Assembly (NCBI RefSeq): GCF_021341665.1
Contig: NZ_JAJTTH010000002.1
Location: 682,001-746,000, forward strand
Source: Pseudomonas sp. Au-Pse12
GTDB lineage: Bacteria; Pseudomonadota; Gammaproteobacteria; Pseudomonadales; Pseudomonadaceae
Length of the DNA stretch: 64,000 bases
Reading direction: 5' to 3'
The position numbers were made by a program, and so were the translations under genes. How positions within the stretch are numbered: the stretch's first letter is position 1; each line of letters begins with the position of its first letter. Shown here one piece after another: positions 1-11,204 of the stretch. The notes below the pieces were generated by a model. It was given only the letters and a program-made list of their open reading frames with translations, did not search any database and had not been told where the DNA came from.

Positions 1-1
1 G

Positions 2-688
2 CTCAAGATCGACCTGAAAAACCTGCCGTCGATCACCGTCGGCCGCTCGGAAAACGTCCGCGTCGGCGACGTCGCCCTGGCCATCGGCAACCCGTTCGGG
101 GTCGGCCAGACCGTGACCATGGGCATCATCAGCGCCACCGGGCGCAACCAGCTGGGCCTGAACAACTACGAAGACTTCATCCAGACCGATGCCGCGATCA
201 ACCCTGGCAATTCCGGCGGCGCCCTGGTGGACGCCAACGGCAACCTGACCGGGATCAACACCGCGATCTTCTCCAAGTCCGGCGGCTCTCAGGGCATCGG
301 TTTCGCCATCCCGATCAAGCTGGCCATGGAAGTGATGAAGTCGATCATCGAACACGGCCAAGTGATTCGCGGCTGGCTGGGGATCGAAGTGCAACCGCTG
401 ACCCAGGAACTGGCAGAGTCCTTCGGCCTGGCCGGACGCCCCGGGATCGTGGTGGCGGGGATCTTCCGCGATGGCCCGGCACAGAAAGCCGGCATGCAAC
501 TGGGTGACGTGATCCTCAGCATCGACGGCGAACCCGCCGGTGACGGCCGCCGCTCGATGAACCAGGTGGCGCGGATCAAGCCGACGGACAAAGTCGCGAT
601 CCAGGTGATGCGCAACGGCAAAGAACTCAAGCTGACCGCGGAAATCGGCCTGCGACCGCCGCCCGCGCCGGTCAAAGAAGAAGAGTGA
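2..688 (+). CDS. algW: AlgW/DegS-type periplasmic serine protease, C-terminal part
   Basis: This is the last 228 residues of an HtrA-family protease; its start, signal anchor and catalytic His and Asp lie before the window. The reading frame is open from base 2. The catalytic serine is in GNSGGA (Ser codon at 212-214), and a single PDZ domain fills roughly the last 100 residues. One PDZ domain, and the position next to hisC, point to AlgW, the DegS-like protease that cleaves the anti-sigma factor MucA in the envelope-stress and alginate response of Pseudomonas. The protein ends in a charged PPPAPVKEEE tail. MucD is a less likely alternative, because it has two PDZ domains. Confidence 0.9.
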   Translation, partial: LKIDLKNLPSITVGRSENVRVGDVALAIGNPFGVGQTVTMGIISATGRNQLGLNNYEDFIQTDAAINPGNSGGALVDANGNLTGINTAIFSKSGGSQGIGFAIPIKLAMEVMKSIIEHGQVIRGWLGIEVQPLTQELAESFGLAGRPGIVVAGIFRDGPAQKAGMQLGDVILSIDGEPAGDGRRSMNQVARIKPTDKVAIQVMRNGKELKLTAEIGLRPPPAPVKEEE

Positions 689-694
689 AGCTGG

Positions 695-711
695 GCCCGG
701 CCATGCCGGGC
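695..711 (+). terminator. GC-rich hairpin after algW
   Basis: GCCCGGC and GCCGGGC form a 7-bp stem around a CAT loop, 6 bases after the algW stop. There is no clean U-tract, so termination is plausible but not certain. Confidence 0.45.
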
Positions 712-716
712 TAACA

Positions 717-735
717 GCATATATTCTCATTGGTC
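717..735. promoter_or_regulatory. Weak Fur-box-like half site upstream of the TonB receptor
   Basis: On the minus strand the sequence reads AATGAGAAT, which matches one arm of the Fur consensus TGATAATnATTATCA with one mismatch. The second arm matches poorly. Iron control of a siderophore receptor is expected, but this site alone does not establish it. Confidence 0.25.
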
Positions 736-773
736 ATGTTATATTGTTTCAATACTGCTATTGGAACAGCCCC

Positions 774-2879
774 ATGACGTCCCGAAAAATCCTCCCTCTG
801 GCCGGCCTGGCCCTGGGCCTGCTGGCCGATCCCCTGCTCGCCGAAGAACCGCAAACCCTGGAGCTTGAAACCACCCGTATCAGCACCGAATACGAATCCG
901 CAACGGGGCCGGTCAAGGGCTACCGGGCCACTCGCTCGGCCAGCGCCACCAAGACCGATACGGCAATCAGCGATATCCCGCAGTCCATCAGCGTGATTCC
1001 CGCCAGCGTGCTCAAGGACCTGGGCAGCAACAATGTCGAACGCGCCCTGGAGTTTGCCGGCGGAGTCTCCAAGCAGAACAACTTCGGCGGCCTGACGCTG
1101 TATGAATACAGCGTGCGCGGCTTCACCACCTCGGAGTTCTACAAGGACGGCTTCAGCGCCAACCGCGGCTACCCCAGCACCCCGGACGCCGCCAACATCG
1201 AGCGCATCGAAGTGCTCAAGGGCCCGGCGGCCAGCCTCTACGGCCGTGGTGACCCCGGCGGCACGGTCAACATCGTCACCAAGAAACCCCAGCCTGAAGC
1301 CTTCACCACCCTGCAGACCAGCGCCGGCAGTTGGGACCGCTACCGCACCGCCCTGGACCTCAACACCCCGCTGGATGCTCAGGGCGACCTGCTGTCCCGG
1401 GTCAATCTGGCGGTGGAGGACAACCACAGCTTCCGCGACCATGTGGACAGTCGCCGGGTGTTCGTTGCCCCTTCTTTCAGCTGGCAGTTGAACCCGGACA
1501 CCAGCCTGCTGGTGGAAAGCGAATTCGTGCGCCACAGCTCGACCTTCGACCGCGGCATCGTTGCTCCGAACAATCGCCGGAGCGGCGTTTCGCGTTCGAC
1601 CTTCCTCGGTGAACCCAACGACGGCAACATCGACAACCACAACAACATGCTCCAGGCAGCCCTGGAACATCACCTCAGTGACCGCTGGAAGCTGCGCCTG
1701 GCCAGCCACTACAAGGAAGGCAAGTTGTGGGGCTTCGCCTCGGAAACCCGCCCGCTGAATGCCGACCAGCACACGGTCAACCGGCGCTACCGTGAGCGCG
1801 ACAATAACTGGCACGACAGCATCACCCAGCTGGAACTGCGCGGCCTGTTCGACATCGGCAGCTGGCAGCACGAGCTGCTGATCGGCAGCGAATACGAGAA
1901 CTACCGCAAGAACGAACGGGTGACCACCCTCGCCGGCGGTGCCTATGCCATCGATATCTACGACCCGATCTACGGCCAGGCCAAGCCCAGCGGCAAACGG
2001 TCGGGCACTGACTTCTTCGAGCATGTCCAAAGCCAGGCCCTCAACCTGCAGGACCAGATCATCTTCACCGACCGCCTGCGGGGCATGCTCGGCGCCCGCC
2101 TTGAACACTTCGAGCAACGGATCGACGACCACACCACCGGCAAGCGCAGCCGCCAGAGCCACGACGCCCTGACCCAGCGCGCCGGCCTGCTCTACCAGCT
2201 GACGCCGCACGTGGGCCTGTTCGCCAATGCCTCCACCTCGTTCAAGCCCAACAACGGGCTGGATGCGGCCGGCAAGACCTTCAAGCCCGAGGAAGGTGTC
2301 GGTTATGAAGTGGGGATCAAGAGCGAGCTGTTCGACGAGCGCCTGAGCGCCACCCTCGCCGCCTTCCATATCGACAAGGAAAACGTCCTGGCCCTGGACC
2401 CCGGCAGCGACTTCAGCCGCGCGGTGGGCAAGGCCCGCAGCCAGGGCCTGGATGTGCAAGTGAGCGGCCAGTTGACCGATGCGGTACGGGTGATCGGTGC
2501 CTATGCGCTGATCGATGCCGAAGTGACCAAAGGCGACCAGGCGATCCCGGCCGGCAGCCGCATCCTCGGCGTAGCCAAGCACAGTGGCAGCCTGTTGGGC
2601 GTCTATGAATTCCAGAACGGCCGGTTCAAGGGCTCGGACGTCGGTGCCGCCCTGACCTATGTCGGCGATCGCTCGGGTGAGGCCGGAGGCAGCTTCGAGC
2701 TACCCGCCTATCGCACCCTGGATCTGCTGGCCCACTACAAGGCCAGTGAACACCTGACCCTGGGCCTGAACCTGAGCAACCTGTTCGACGAGAAGTACTA
2801 CGAACGCTCCTACAGCAACTACTGGGTCAACCCCGGCGAGCCGCGCAACTTCGCCGTCAGCCTGACACTCAACCTGTAG
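774..2879 (+). CDS. TonB-dependent siderophore receptor
   Basis: A 701-residue outer-membrane receptor. The start at 774 gives a signal peptide (MTSRKILPLAGLALGLLADPLLA, cut before EE); an in-frame start at 744 would place 10 extra residues ahead of it. A short periplasmic stretch with a likely TonB box (LELETTRIS) leads into the plug domain, which begins near residue 50 (TAISDIPQSISVIP) and includes the conserved IERIEVLKGPAASLYG segment. A 22-strand barrel follows to the C-terminus, which ends SLTLNL. There is no N-terminal STN signalling domain, so it should not drive its own sigma/anti-sigma pair. The best guess is a hydroxamate (ferrichrome/ferrioxamine-like) receptor; the substrate is not readable from the sequence. 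Confidence 0.88.
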   Translation: MTSRKILPLAGLALGLLADPLLAEEPQTLELETTRISTEYESATGPVKGYRATRSASATKTDTAISDIPQSISVIPASVLKDLGSNNVERALEFAGGVSKQNNFGGLTLYEYSVRGFTTSEFYKDGFSANRGYPSTPDAANIERIEVLKGPAASLYGRGDPGGTVNIVTKKPQPEAFTTLQTSAGSWDRYRTALDLNTPLDAQGDLLSRVNLAVEDNHSFRDHVDSRRVFVAPSFSWQLNPDTSLLVESEFVRHSSTFDRGIVAPNNRRSGVSRSTFLGEPNDGNIDNHNNMLQAALEHHLSDRWKLRLASHYKEGKLWGFASETRPLNADQHTVNRRYRERDNNWHDSITQLELRGLFDIGSWQHELLIGSEYENYRKNERVTTLAGGAYAIDIYDPIYGQAKPSGKRSGTDFFEHVQSQALNLQDQIIFTDRLRGMLGARLEHFEQRIDDHTTGKRSRQSHDALTQRAGLLYQLTPHVGLFANASTSFKPNNGLDAAGKTFKPEEGVGYEVGIKSELFDERLSATLAAFHIDKENVLALDPGSDFSRAVGKARSQGLDVQVSGQLTDAVRVIGAYALIDAEVTKGDQAIPAGSRILGVAKHSGSLLGVYEFQNGRFKGSDVGAALTYVGDRSGEAGGSFELPAYRTLDLLAHYKASEHLTLGLNLSNLFDEKYYERSYSNYWVNPGEPRNFAVSLTLNL

Positions 2880-2902
2880 CAGGAAATCGCCATGCCCAAC
2901 CA

Positions 2903-2940
2903 CCAGTCAGCCACACGCTAAAAAGCTTGCGGCTGACTGG
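2903..2940. terminator. Convergent hairpin between the TonB receptor and hisC
   Basis: CCAGTCAGCC (2903-2912) pairs perfectly with GGCTGACTGG (2931-2940), a 10-bp stem. It lies between two converging genes and probably serves both. There is an AT-rich patch in the loop but no U-tract on either side. Confidence 0.5.
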
Positions 2941-2951
2941 CGGCTTAGCGC

Positions 2952-4004
2952 TTAGAGATCGCCCAGCCCATCGATCAGGGCCTGGTTCTGCTCCGGGGTG
3001 CCGATGCTGATCCGCAGGAACTGGGCGATCCGCTGCTGCTTGAAGTGACGCACGATCACCCCCTGCTCCCGCAGCTTGGCCGCCAGCCCTGCCGCGTCGT
3101 GCTGCGGGTGGCGGGCAAAAATGAAGTTGGCCGCCGACGGCAACACTTCAAAGCCCTTGGCCCGCAACTGCGCCACCACCCACTCGCGGCTCTCGATCAC
3201 CCGCTGACAGGTCTTGGCGAAGTACTCGCGGTCCTCGAAGGCCGCCGCCGCGCCGACGATCGCCAGGCGATCCAGCGGGTAGGAGTTGAAGCTGTTCTTG
3301 ATCCGCTCCAGAGCCTCGATCAGGTCCGGGTGGCCCACCGCCAAGCCCACGCGCAAGCCGGCCAGGGAGCGCGACTTGGACAGGGTCTGGGTCACCAGCA
3401 GGTTGGGGTAGCGGTCCACCAGGCTGATGGCGGTCTGACCACCAAAGTCGATATAGGCTTCGTCCACGACCACCACCGAATCCGGGCTGGCCTGGAGGAT
3501 CTGCTCCACCGCCTCCAGCGCCAGCAGGCAGCCAGTGGGCGCATTCGGGTTGGGGAAGATGATTCCGCCGTTGGGTTGGGCGTAGTCGGCCACGCGGATC
3601 TGGAACTGTTCGTCCAGGGGCACCGCCTGGTAATCGATGCCGTACAGGCCGCAGTACACCGGGTAGAAGCTGTAGCTGATGTCCGGGAACAGCAGCGGCT
3701 TATCCTGCTGCAACAGGCCGTGAAAAATGTGCGCCAGGACCTCGTCGGAACCGTTGCCGAGGAAGACCTGATTGCCCTGCACCCCGTAATAGCGGGCCAC
3801 CGCCTGCTTGAGCAGGTCGCTGTTGGGGTCGGGATACAGGCGCAGGTTGTCGTTGAGCTCGGCCTGCATCGCCGCCAGGGCCTTGGGCGACGGGCCATAG
3901 GGGTTTTCATTGGTGTTGAGCTTGACCAGCTTGGTCAGCTTGGGTTGTTCACCCGGCACGTAGGGCACCAGGTTCTTGACGAACGGACTCCAGAATTTGC
4001 TCAT
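2952..4004 (-). CDS. hisC: Histidinol-phosphate aminotransferase
   Basis: A 350-residue PLP-dependent aminotransferase of class I/II that converts imidazole acetol phosphate to histidinol phosphate. It shows the N-terminal [12 protein letters not shown] substrate motif, the NPNAPTG segment, and the PLP-lysine region [16 protein letters not shown]. Two ATGs compete: 4010 overlaps the hisD stop and sits only 2 bases after AGGGG, while 4004 has AGGGG at about 8 bases and gives the family's usual [10 protein letters not shown] start, so 4004 is chosen. It is the last gene of the minus-strand his block after hisG and hisD, and translation is probably coupled to hisD. Confidence 0.95.
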   Translation of the reverse strand: MSKFWSPFVKNLVPYVPGEQPKLTKLVKLNTNENPYGPSPKALAAMQAELNDNLRLYPDPNSDLLKQAVARYYGVQGNQVFLGNGSDEVLAHIFHGLLQQDKPLLFPDISYSFYPVYCGLYGIDYQAVPLDEQFQIRVADYAQPNGGIIFPNPNAPTGCLLALEAVEQILQASPDSVVVVDEAYIDFGGQTAISLVDRYPNLLVTQTLSKSRSLAGLRVGLAVGHPDLIEALERIKNSFNSYPLDRLAIVGAAAAFEDREYFAKTCQRVIESREWVVAQLRAKGFEVLPSAANFIFARHPQHDAAGLAAKLREQGVIVRHFKQQRIAQFLRISIGTPEQNQALIDGLGDL

Positions 4005-4006
4005 GT

Positions 4007-5335
4007 TCATTGCCCCTGATCTTGATCGTCGACGATGCGGTACTCGGCGCTGCGGGCATGGGCGATCAGCGACTCGCCACGGGCCAGCACCGAGGCGGTC
4101 CGGCCCAGCTCGGACGCCCCCTGCTCGGAGCAGAAGATGATCGACGAGCGTTTCTGGAAGTCATACACCCCCAGTGGCGAAGAGAAACGCGCGGTGCCGG
4201 ACGTCGGCAGCACGTGGTTCGGCCCGGCGCAGTAATCGCCCAGCGCCTCGGAAGTGTGACGGCCCATGAAGATCGCCCCGGCGTGGCGGATCTGCGGCAG
4301 CCAGGCTTGCGGGTCGGCCACCGACAACTCCAGGTGTTCGGGGGCAATGCGGTTGGCCACGTCCATGGCTTGCTGCATGTCGCGAACCTGGATCAGGGCG
4401 CCACGGCCATTGATCGAGGTGTTGATGATTTCCGCGCGCTCCATGGTCGGCAGCAGCTTGGCGATGCTCGCCGCCACCTGGTCGAGGAACTCGGCGTCCG
4501 GGCTGACCAGGATCGCCTGGGCGTCTTCGTCGTGCTCGGCCTGGGAGAACAGGTCCATGGCGATCCAGTCCGGATCGGTCTGGCCGTCGCAGACCACGAG
4601 GATCTCCGACGGGCCGGCGATCATGTCGATGCCGACCTGGCCGAACACATGGCGCTTGGCGGTGGCCACATAGATGTTGCCCGGGCCGACCACCTTGTCC
4701 ACCTGGGGCACGCTTTCGGTGCCGTAGGCCAGCGCGGCCACGGCCTGGGCGCCGCCGATGGTGAACACTCGGTCGACCCCGGCAATGCAGGCCGCCGCCA
4801 GCACCAGCTCATTGACCTCGCCACGCGGGGTCGGCACCACCATCACCACCTCGGTCACGCCCGCCACCTTGGCCGGGATCGCGTTCATCAGCACCGATGA
4901 CGGGTAAGACGCCTTGCCCCCCGGTACATACAGGCCGGCGCGGTCCAGCGGCGTGACCTTCTGGCCCAGCACCGTGCCGTCGGCCTCGGTGTAGCTCCAG
5001 GAGTCCTGCTTCTGTTTCTCGTGATAGCTGCGCACCCGCGCCGCGGCCTTTTCCAGGGCTTCGCGCTGGGCCACGGTGATTCGGGTCAGGGCCAGCTCCA
5101 GGCGCTCGCGCGGCAAGATCAGGTCGGCCATGGAAGCCACTTGCAGGCCGTCGAAACGCTGGGTGAACTCCACCAGCGCCGCATCACCGCGCTCACGCAC
5201 GGCCTTGATGATGTCCAGCACCCGCTGATTGACCGAATCGTCAGAAACACTTTCCCAGCTCAGCAGATGATCCAGATGACGGGCGAAATCCGGGTCGGCA
5301 GCGTTGAGTCGGCGAATTGCAGTCGGAGCGGTCAT
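4007..5335 (-). CDS. hisD: Histidinol dehydrogenase
   Basis: A 442-residue zinc enzyme that performs the last two steps of histidine synthesis, histidinol to histidine, with NAD. Family hallmarks are [18 protein letters not shown], the NAD-site [28 protein letters not shown], the catalytic Glu/His region IAPEHLEL, and [14 protein letters not shown] near the end. The start at 5335 ([10 protein letters not shown]) has GAGG about 8 bases upstream; the frame stays open further upstream, but that part shows no family similarity. The stop overlaps the upstream candidate ATG of hisC. Confidence 0.96.
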   Translation of the reverse strand: MTAPTAIRRLNAADPDFARHLDHLLSWESVSDDSVNQRVLDIIKAVRERGDAALVEFTQRFDGLQVASMADLILPRERLELALTRITVAQREALEKAAARVRSYHEKQKQDSWSYTEADGTVLGQKVTPLDRAGLYVPGGKASYPSSVLMNAIPAKVAGVTEVVMVVPTPRGEVNELVLAAACIAGVDRVFTIGGAQAVAALAYGTESVPQVDKVVGPGNIYVATAKRHVFGQVGIDMIAGPSEILVVCDGQTDPDWIAMDLFSQAEHDEDAQAILVSPDAEFLDQVAASIAKLLPTMERAEIINTSINGRGALIQVRDMQQAMDVANRIAPEHLELSVADPQAWLPQIRHAGAIFMGRHTSEALGDYCAGPNHVLPTSGTARFSSPLGVYDFQKRSSIIFCSEQGASELGRTASVLARGESLIAHARSAEYRIVDDQDQGQ

Positions 5336-5463
5336 AGCGAAGGCCTCAATGATTGGCGAATGCACAAAAGGGCAAGCTTGGATTTGCAAAGCTCAGGCGC
5401 CGCAAGACTACCAAGCCATCCGCGTGGGCACCTGAGCATTCTGGCTATGACGCGGATAGATGG

Positions 5464-5482
5464 GCGTGGCTCAAGGCCACGC
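5464..5482. terminator. Hairpin in the hisG-hisD spacer
   Basis: GCGTGGC and GCCACGC form a perfect 7-bp stem around TCAAG, 8 bases after the hisG stop. There is no U-tract. It may be an attenuating or mRNA-stabilising element in the 154-base gap between hisG and hisD rather than a full terminator. Confidence 0.35.
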
Positions 5483-5489
5483 ATGTGAA

Positions 5490-6125
5490 TCAGCCGCGGT
5501 GTCGCGATTCCACTGCCTTGCGCAGGGTGTCGATCAACGCCTGGATACGGGCGTGCTGCATCTTCATCGATGCCTTGTTGACCACCAGCCGCGAGCTGAT
5601 GGTGGCGATCAATTCCTGGGGCTCCAGGCCGTTGGCCCGCAGGGTGTTGCCGGTGTCGACCACGTCGATGATCTTGTCCGCCAGGCCGATCAGCGGCGCC
5701 AGCTCCATCGAACCGTACAGCTTGATGATGTCCACCTGGCGGCCCTGCTCGGCGTAGTAACGCTTGGCCACGTTGACGAACTTGGTGGCCACGCGCAGGC
5801 GCCCCTTGGGTTCGACGGCGCCAATGGCACCGGCGGTCATCAGCTTGCACTGGGCAATCTGCAGGTCCAGTGGTTCGTACAGGCCCTGGCCGGAGTACTC
5901 CATCAGGACGTCCTTGCCGGCCACCCCGAGGTCGGCAGCGCCATGTTCGACATAGGTCGGCACATCGGTGGCGCGCACGATCAGCAGGCGAACATCGTCC
6001 TGGGTCGTGGGGATGATCAGTTTGCGGCTCTTGTCCGGATTCTCGGTTGGCACGATGCCCGCTTCAGCCAGAAGCGGCAGCGTGTCGTCGAGGATACGGC
6101 CCTTGGACAGTGCGATGGTCAACAT
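5490..6125 (-). CDS. hisG: ATP phosphoribosyltransferase, short form
   Basis: At 211 residues this is the short (HisGS) form, which catalyses the first step of histidine synthesis but needs the HisZ regulatory subunit. No hisZ lies in the window; in Pseudomonas it is encoded elsewhere. Seen motifs include the N-terminal [23 protein letters not shown], and the PRPP-binding loop [18 protein letters not shown] segment (here VDVVDTG region, D-x-x-D-T-G). It follows murA by about 130 bases on the same strand. The missing C-terminal histidine-binding domain means feedback sensing should act through HisZ. Confidence 0.95.
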   Translation of the reverse strand: MLTIALSKGRILDDTLPLLAEAGIVPTENPDKSRKLIIPTTQDDVRLLIVRATDVPTYVEHGAADLGVAGKDVLMEYSGQGLYEPLDLQIAQCKLMTAGAIGAVEPKGRLRVATKFVNVAKRYYAEQGRQVDIIKLYGSMELAPLIGLADKIIDVVDTGNTLRANGLEPQELIATISSRLVVNKASMKMQHARIQALIDTLRKAVESRHRG

Positions 6126-6254
6126 GAGTAACGTAAGTCCTTATGCGGCGACTGATGCCCGGACGCAAACGGCGCCAGACATGCGTCGAGCCTGAAGACA
6201 GGCTCGACGTGGAACAGATTCGGCGGTGGGCACCTCCCTGTGCCCGTCATGCTA

Positions 6255-7782
<1,528 letters not shown>

Positions 7783-7896
7783 GCTCAACCTCAATCGGCG
7801 CCCTGTGCGCGCGGGTCGGACATCATACAAAAAAGCCCCGCGCCTGCGAACCCCGCATAGCAGGACTCTGACGGGGGGCTTCTATAGAGATGTGGG

Positions 7897-8205
7897 TTAC
7901 TGGGGATGACTGAAGATTTCTGTGACCCCGGACACCTCGGCGATTTCGCGCATATCCTCGGGCAGCGCACGAATGCTCACGGCCTTGCCCTGTGCCTGAC
8001 CATCGCGCATGAAGGCCAGCAACAGCGCGAGGCCGACACTGGAGGACTTCTCTACCGCCGAGCAATCGAGCACCAGCGCTGGCGCCTGGCTCGACTTGAT
8101 CAGCGCCTGGCCCTGCTTGCGCAGGCCCGGGCCACTGCGGTAGTCCAGCACGCCGCTGATCAACAGTTCCCCGGCATCACCGAGGCGTACGGCCGACTCA
8201 CTCAT
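7897..8205 (-). CDS. mlaB: STAS-domain subunit of the Mla phospholipid ABC transporter
   Basis: A 102-residue single STAS-domain protein, the cytoplasmic regulatory subunit that binds MlaF in the MlaFEDB complex. The core is LVLDCSAVEKSSSVGLALLLAFMRDGQ, with the serine-rich turn typical of STAS proteins. Its ATG overlaps the mlaC stop (ATGA), so translation is probably coupled. It is last of the five mla genes. Confidence 0.88.
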   Translation of the reverse strand: MSESAVRLGDAGELLISGVLDYRSGPGLRKQGQALIKSSQAPALVLDCSAVEKSSSVGLALLLAFMRDGQAQGKAVSIRALPEDMREIAEVSGVTEIFSHPQ

Positions 8206-8855
8206 TGCGCAGCCTTTTGCGCGGCGCTTTCGGTGACTTCCTTGGCCTTGGCCACTTCGCCGGCCCAGCCGTCGATGGTCTTGTCCAGGTTGTTGCCGTT
8301 GCGCTGCATGGCGTCGGCGAACTGATCACGGAACAGCTTGCCGATATTGATGCCGTTGATGATCACGTTACGCACTTTCCACTCGCCGTTGAGCTTTTCC
8401 AGGGTGTACGACACTGGGTAGATCGCGCCGTTGTTGCCCTTGACCTGCATATCGACGCTGGTACGGGTGCCGCTTTCGTCCTTGGCCGGCGAAACGGTGA
8501 TGCCCTGGTTGTTGTACTCCAGCAAGGCGTTGCCATAGAACTGCATCAGGCTGCGCTTGAAGTTTTCCTGGAAGCGGGTCATCTGCTCCGGGGTAGCCTT
8601 GCGCGAATACTTCACGGTCATGATGCTGCGGGAAATGCCATCAGCGTCCACCACGGGACCGACAATGCCGTTCAAGGCGTTGTAGAAGTCGTTCGGGCTC
8701 TGCTTGTACTTCTCTTTGTTAGCCGCCAGGTCAGCCAGCAAACGCGTGGTGGTGTCCTGCACGATATCGTGTGCGGAAGGCGTACCTGCCGCGCTGGCCA
8801 GCAACGGCAGGGCCGCCAACAGCACCAACAGGCCACGTCGCAAGATAGAGATCAT
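8202..8855 (-). CDS. mlaC: Periplasmic phospholipid-binding protein MlaC
   Basis: A 217-residue periplasmic carrier that shuttles phospholipids between the outer-membrane MlaA complex and MlaFEDB. It has a clear signal peptide (MISILRRGLLVLLAALPLLASAAG) and the Tol-Tol-Ttg2 domain pattern (YNALNGIVGPVVD, LLEYNNQGITV, GEWKVRNVIINGINIGKLFRDQF). The start at 8855 is preferred over 8870 because GAGGAG lies 7 bases upstream of it. It sits 11 bases after mlaD. Confidence 0.93.
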   Translation of the reverse strand: MISILRRGLLVLLAALPLLASAAGTPSAHDIVQDTTTRLLADLAANKEKYKQSPNDFYNALNGIVGPVVDADGISRSIMTVKYSRKATPEQMTRFQENFKRSLMQFYGNALLEYNNQGITVSPAKDESGTRTSVDMQVKGNNGAIYPVSYTLEKLNGEWKVRNVIINGINIGKLFRDQFADAMQRNGNNLDKTIDGWAGEVAKAKEVTESAAQKAAQ

Positions 8856-8866
8856 CGAAAAACTCC

Positions 8867-9334
8867 TCATTTGGCGTCTTTGCTAACGGTATTGAGCAGG
8901 AATTTACCGATCAGGTCCTCCAGCACCAGCGACGACTGGGTGTCGTGGATGGTTCCACCATCCTTGAGCAAGGCTTCTTCCCCGCCCACGCTGATACCGA
9001 TGTATTTCTCACCCAACAGGCCAGCAGTCAGGATAGATGCAGTGGAGTCGGTCGGCAGATTATCCACACGCTTTTCCAGTTGCATCGTCACCCGGCCGGT
9101 GAAGCTGTCGCGGTCCAGATCGATTGCAGTGACCTTGCCGATGGTCACGCCGGCCATGGTCACCTTAGCTCTGACCGTCAAACCGGCGATATTGTCGAAG
9201 TAGGCATACAGTTTATAGGTATCGGTGCTCGCAGTCGGAGACAAGCCACTGACCCGCAGGGCAAGCAACAGCAAAGCCAGGATGCCGGCCAGCAGGAAAA
9301 GGCCGACACCGATTTCCAGGGTGCGGTTTTGCAT
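8867..9334 (-). CDS. mlaD: MCE-domain subunit MlaD
   Basis: A 155-residue inner-membrane-anchored MCE protein that forms the hexameric periplasmic ring of MlaFEDB. One N-terminal helix (LEIGVGLFLLAGILALLLLALRV) precedes the MCE domain (LYAYFDNIAGLTVRAKVTMAGVTIGKV, then LLGEKYIGISVGG). Its ATG shares one base with the mlaE stop. Confidence 0.94.
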   Translation of the reverse strand: MQNRTLEIGVGLFLLAGILALLLLALRVSGLSPTASTDTYKLYAYFDNIAGLTVRAKVTMAGVTIGKVTAIDLDRDSFTGRVTMQLEKRVDNLPTDSTASILTAGLLGEKYIGISVGGEEALLKDGGTIHDTQSSLVLEDLIGKFLLNTVSKDAK

Positions 9335-10131
9335 CAGAAATCTCCAAACATCAAGGCGGTCAGAATAAAGTCCAAGCCGAGTACGGCCAACGAGGCATAC
9401 ACCACGGTCTTGGTAGTGGCACGGCTGATCCCCTCTGAAGTGGGCTCACAGTCGTAGCCTTGGAATACGGCGATCCAGGTCACTACAAACGCAAAAACAA
9501 TACTTTTGATCACACCGTTGAGCACGTCACCACTGAAGGTCACGCTGTTCTGCATGTTCGCCCAGTAGGAGCCTTCATAGACGCCCAGCCAGTCGACAGC
9601 GACCCACGAACCGCCCCAGATCCCCACCACGCTGAAAATCATCGCCAGCAATGGCAGGGAAATGAAACCGGCCCACAAGCGCGGCGCAATGATGTACTTG
9701 AGCGGATCGACACCGATCATCTCCAGGCTGGAGAGCTGTTCGGTGGATTTCATGTTGCCGATTTCCGCGGTCAAGGCCGACCCGGCACGCCCGGCGAACA
9801 ACAGCGCGGTGACCACCGGCCCCAACTCCCGCAACAGGGTCAGAGCAACCATCTGCCCGACCGCCTGCTCAGAACCATAGCTGGAAAGAATGTTGAAGCC
9901 CTGCAGCGCCAGCACCATGCCGATAAAAATCCCCGACACGACAATGATCACCAGGGACATTACGCCCACGGAGTGCAGCTGCTTGATAAGCAGGCCAAAG
10001 CTGCCGCCAATGCCGCCACGGCCCAACAGGGCATGAAACAGGAACAGCGTGGAACGCCCCAGTACCGCCAGGACATCAATGCCTGAGCGACCGAAGAGGC
10101 GAACCCTCTCGATTAGCGATATCTTGCGCAT
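9334..10131 (-). CDS. mlaE: ABC permease MlaE
   Basis: A 265-residue integral-membrane permease of the Mla retrograde phospholipid transporter. It has about five membrane segments and the signature [40 protein letters not shown], whose EQ-SL-M-GVDP cytoplasmic loop contacts MlaF. Start and stop overlap both neighbours by single bases, as expected for a tightly coupled operon. Confidence 0.95.
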   Translation of the reverse strand: MRKISLIERVRLFGRSGIDVLAVLGRSTLFLFHALLGRGGIGGSFGLLIKQLHSVGVMSLVIIVVSGIFIGMVLALQGFNILSSYGSEQAVGQMVALTLLRELGPVVTALLFAGRAGSALTAEIGNMKSTEQLSSLEMIGVDPLKYIIAPRLWAGFISLPLLAMIFSVVGIWGGSWVAVDWLGVYEGSYWANMQNSVTFSGDVLNGVIKSIVFAFVVTWIAVFQGYDCEPTSEGISRATTKTVVYASLAVLGLDFILTALMFGDF

Positions 10132-10940
10132 CAGCGCTTCCCCAGAAGATCTGCGCGGTAATCCGTCGCTGGAAAGTGAAACGGCACCGGGCCATCGGGA
10201 TCGCCCTTCATGAATTGACGGATACGCGGATTATCCGAGTCCATCAGCTCTTCGGGAGTTCCCTGGCCCAGCACCTGGCCATCACCCACTACGTAGAGGT
10301 AGTCGGCAATGCTCGCGGTTTCCGCCAGGTCATGGGAAACCAGAATGCTGGTGATGCCCAGGGCATCGTTGAGCAGCCGGATCAGGCGCACCAGAACCCC
10401 CATGGCAATCGGGTCCTGGCCCACGAACGGCTCGTCGTACATGAGGATCTGCGGATCCAGGGCAATGGCCCGGGCCAGGGCGACCCGGCGCTTCATGCCA
10501 CCGGACAGCTCGTCGGGCATCAAGTCGACGGCGCCGCGCAAACCCACGGCCTGCAGCTTGAGCAGCACTATGTCGCGAATCATTTCGTCCGGCAGCTGGG
10601 TGTGCACCCGCAGCGGAAAGGCCACGTTCTCGAACACGTCCAGGTCGGTGAACAGCGCCCCGCTCTGGAACAGCACGCCCATTTGCTTGCGCGCGTCGAA
10701 CAGGTCGCTGCGCGAAAGGCTCGGCAGATTCTGGCCATTGACCCACACTTCGCCGCTGCTGGGCCGCAACTGCATGCCCATCAAGCGCAACAGGGTGGTC
10801 TTCCCGCAGCCCGAAGGCCCCATGATGCCGGTGACCTTGCCACGCGGAATACGAATATCCACGTTATTGAAAATGCTGCGCGTACCGCGCTTGAAGGACA
10901 GTCCCTTCAGCTCGACCGCGTAGGCGTTATCGGCACTCAT
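10131..10940 (-). CDS. mlaF: ABC ATPase MlaF
   Basis: A 269-residue ATPase. Walker A is GPSGCGKTT (41-49), the signature is [16 protein letters not shown], Walker B is [12 protein letters not shown], and the switch His is in LVSHD. It powers MlaFEDB. First gene of the operon mlaF-E-D-C-B followed by ibaG; the 264-base gap to the divergent kdsD should hold the mla promoter. Confidence 0.95.
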   Translation of the reverse strand: MSADNAYAVELKGLSFKRGTRSIFNNVDIRIPRGKVTGIMGPSGCGKTTLLRLMGMQLRPSSGEVWVNGQNLPSLSRSDLFDARKQMGVLFQSGALFTDLDVFENVAFPLRVHTQLPDEMIRDIVLLKLQAVGLRGAVDLMPDELSGGMKRRVALARAIALDPQILMYDEPFVGQDPIAMGVLVRLIRLLNDALGITSILVSHDLAETASIADYLYVVGDGQVLGQGTPEELMDSDNPRIRQFMKGDPDGPVPFHFPATDYRADLLGKR

Positions 10941-11204
10941 CTAAACTCCTTGCGATGCAGCCTATCACTCGGACGCTTGGCTCCCTGCCGGGAGTACATG
11001 CCCCTGGGCAGGCCGAACTGGCGGCGAACTATATCACTGCTGATACGGAGCCCCCAAGGCCGACGCCAACCCCGTTCAGGTCGACGACAGGCAAAAACCA
11101 GGCTTTCCTTGTACCCAGTAGACAAAGGCTGACGAACTTGCGTGAGGGATTTGTTCATTGCCGCTATAATCGCCGCCTTTTCATCGGGCTATACGATTTC
11201 AGAC
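10941..11204. promoter_or_regulatory. Divergent promoter region mla / kdsD
   Basis: The 264-base spacer separates two divergent operons. The clearest element is TATAAT at 11165-11170 facing kdsD, which would start transcription about 28 bases before the kdsD ATG. No good -35 at 17 bases is visible (TTGCGT at 11138 is 21 bases away). I see no further genes here. Confidence 0.45.

Noticed and set aside
711..2582. A 623-codon minus-strand open frame opposite the TonB receptor
   Set aside because: It mirrors the receptor's codon structure in high-GC DNA, has no start site signal and shows no domain; the receptor on the plus strand is clearly the gene.
2892..2921. Nine-codon frame after the TonB receptor with AGGAAA upstream
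   Set aside because: Too short to call a gene; its bases also form one arm of the convergent hairpin. Mentioned only as a possible remnant.
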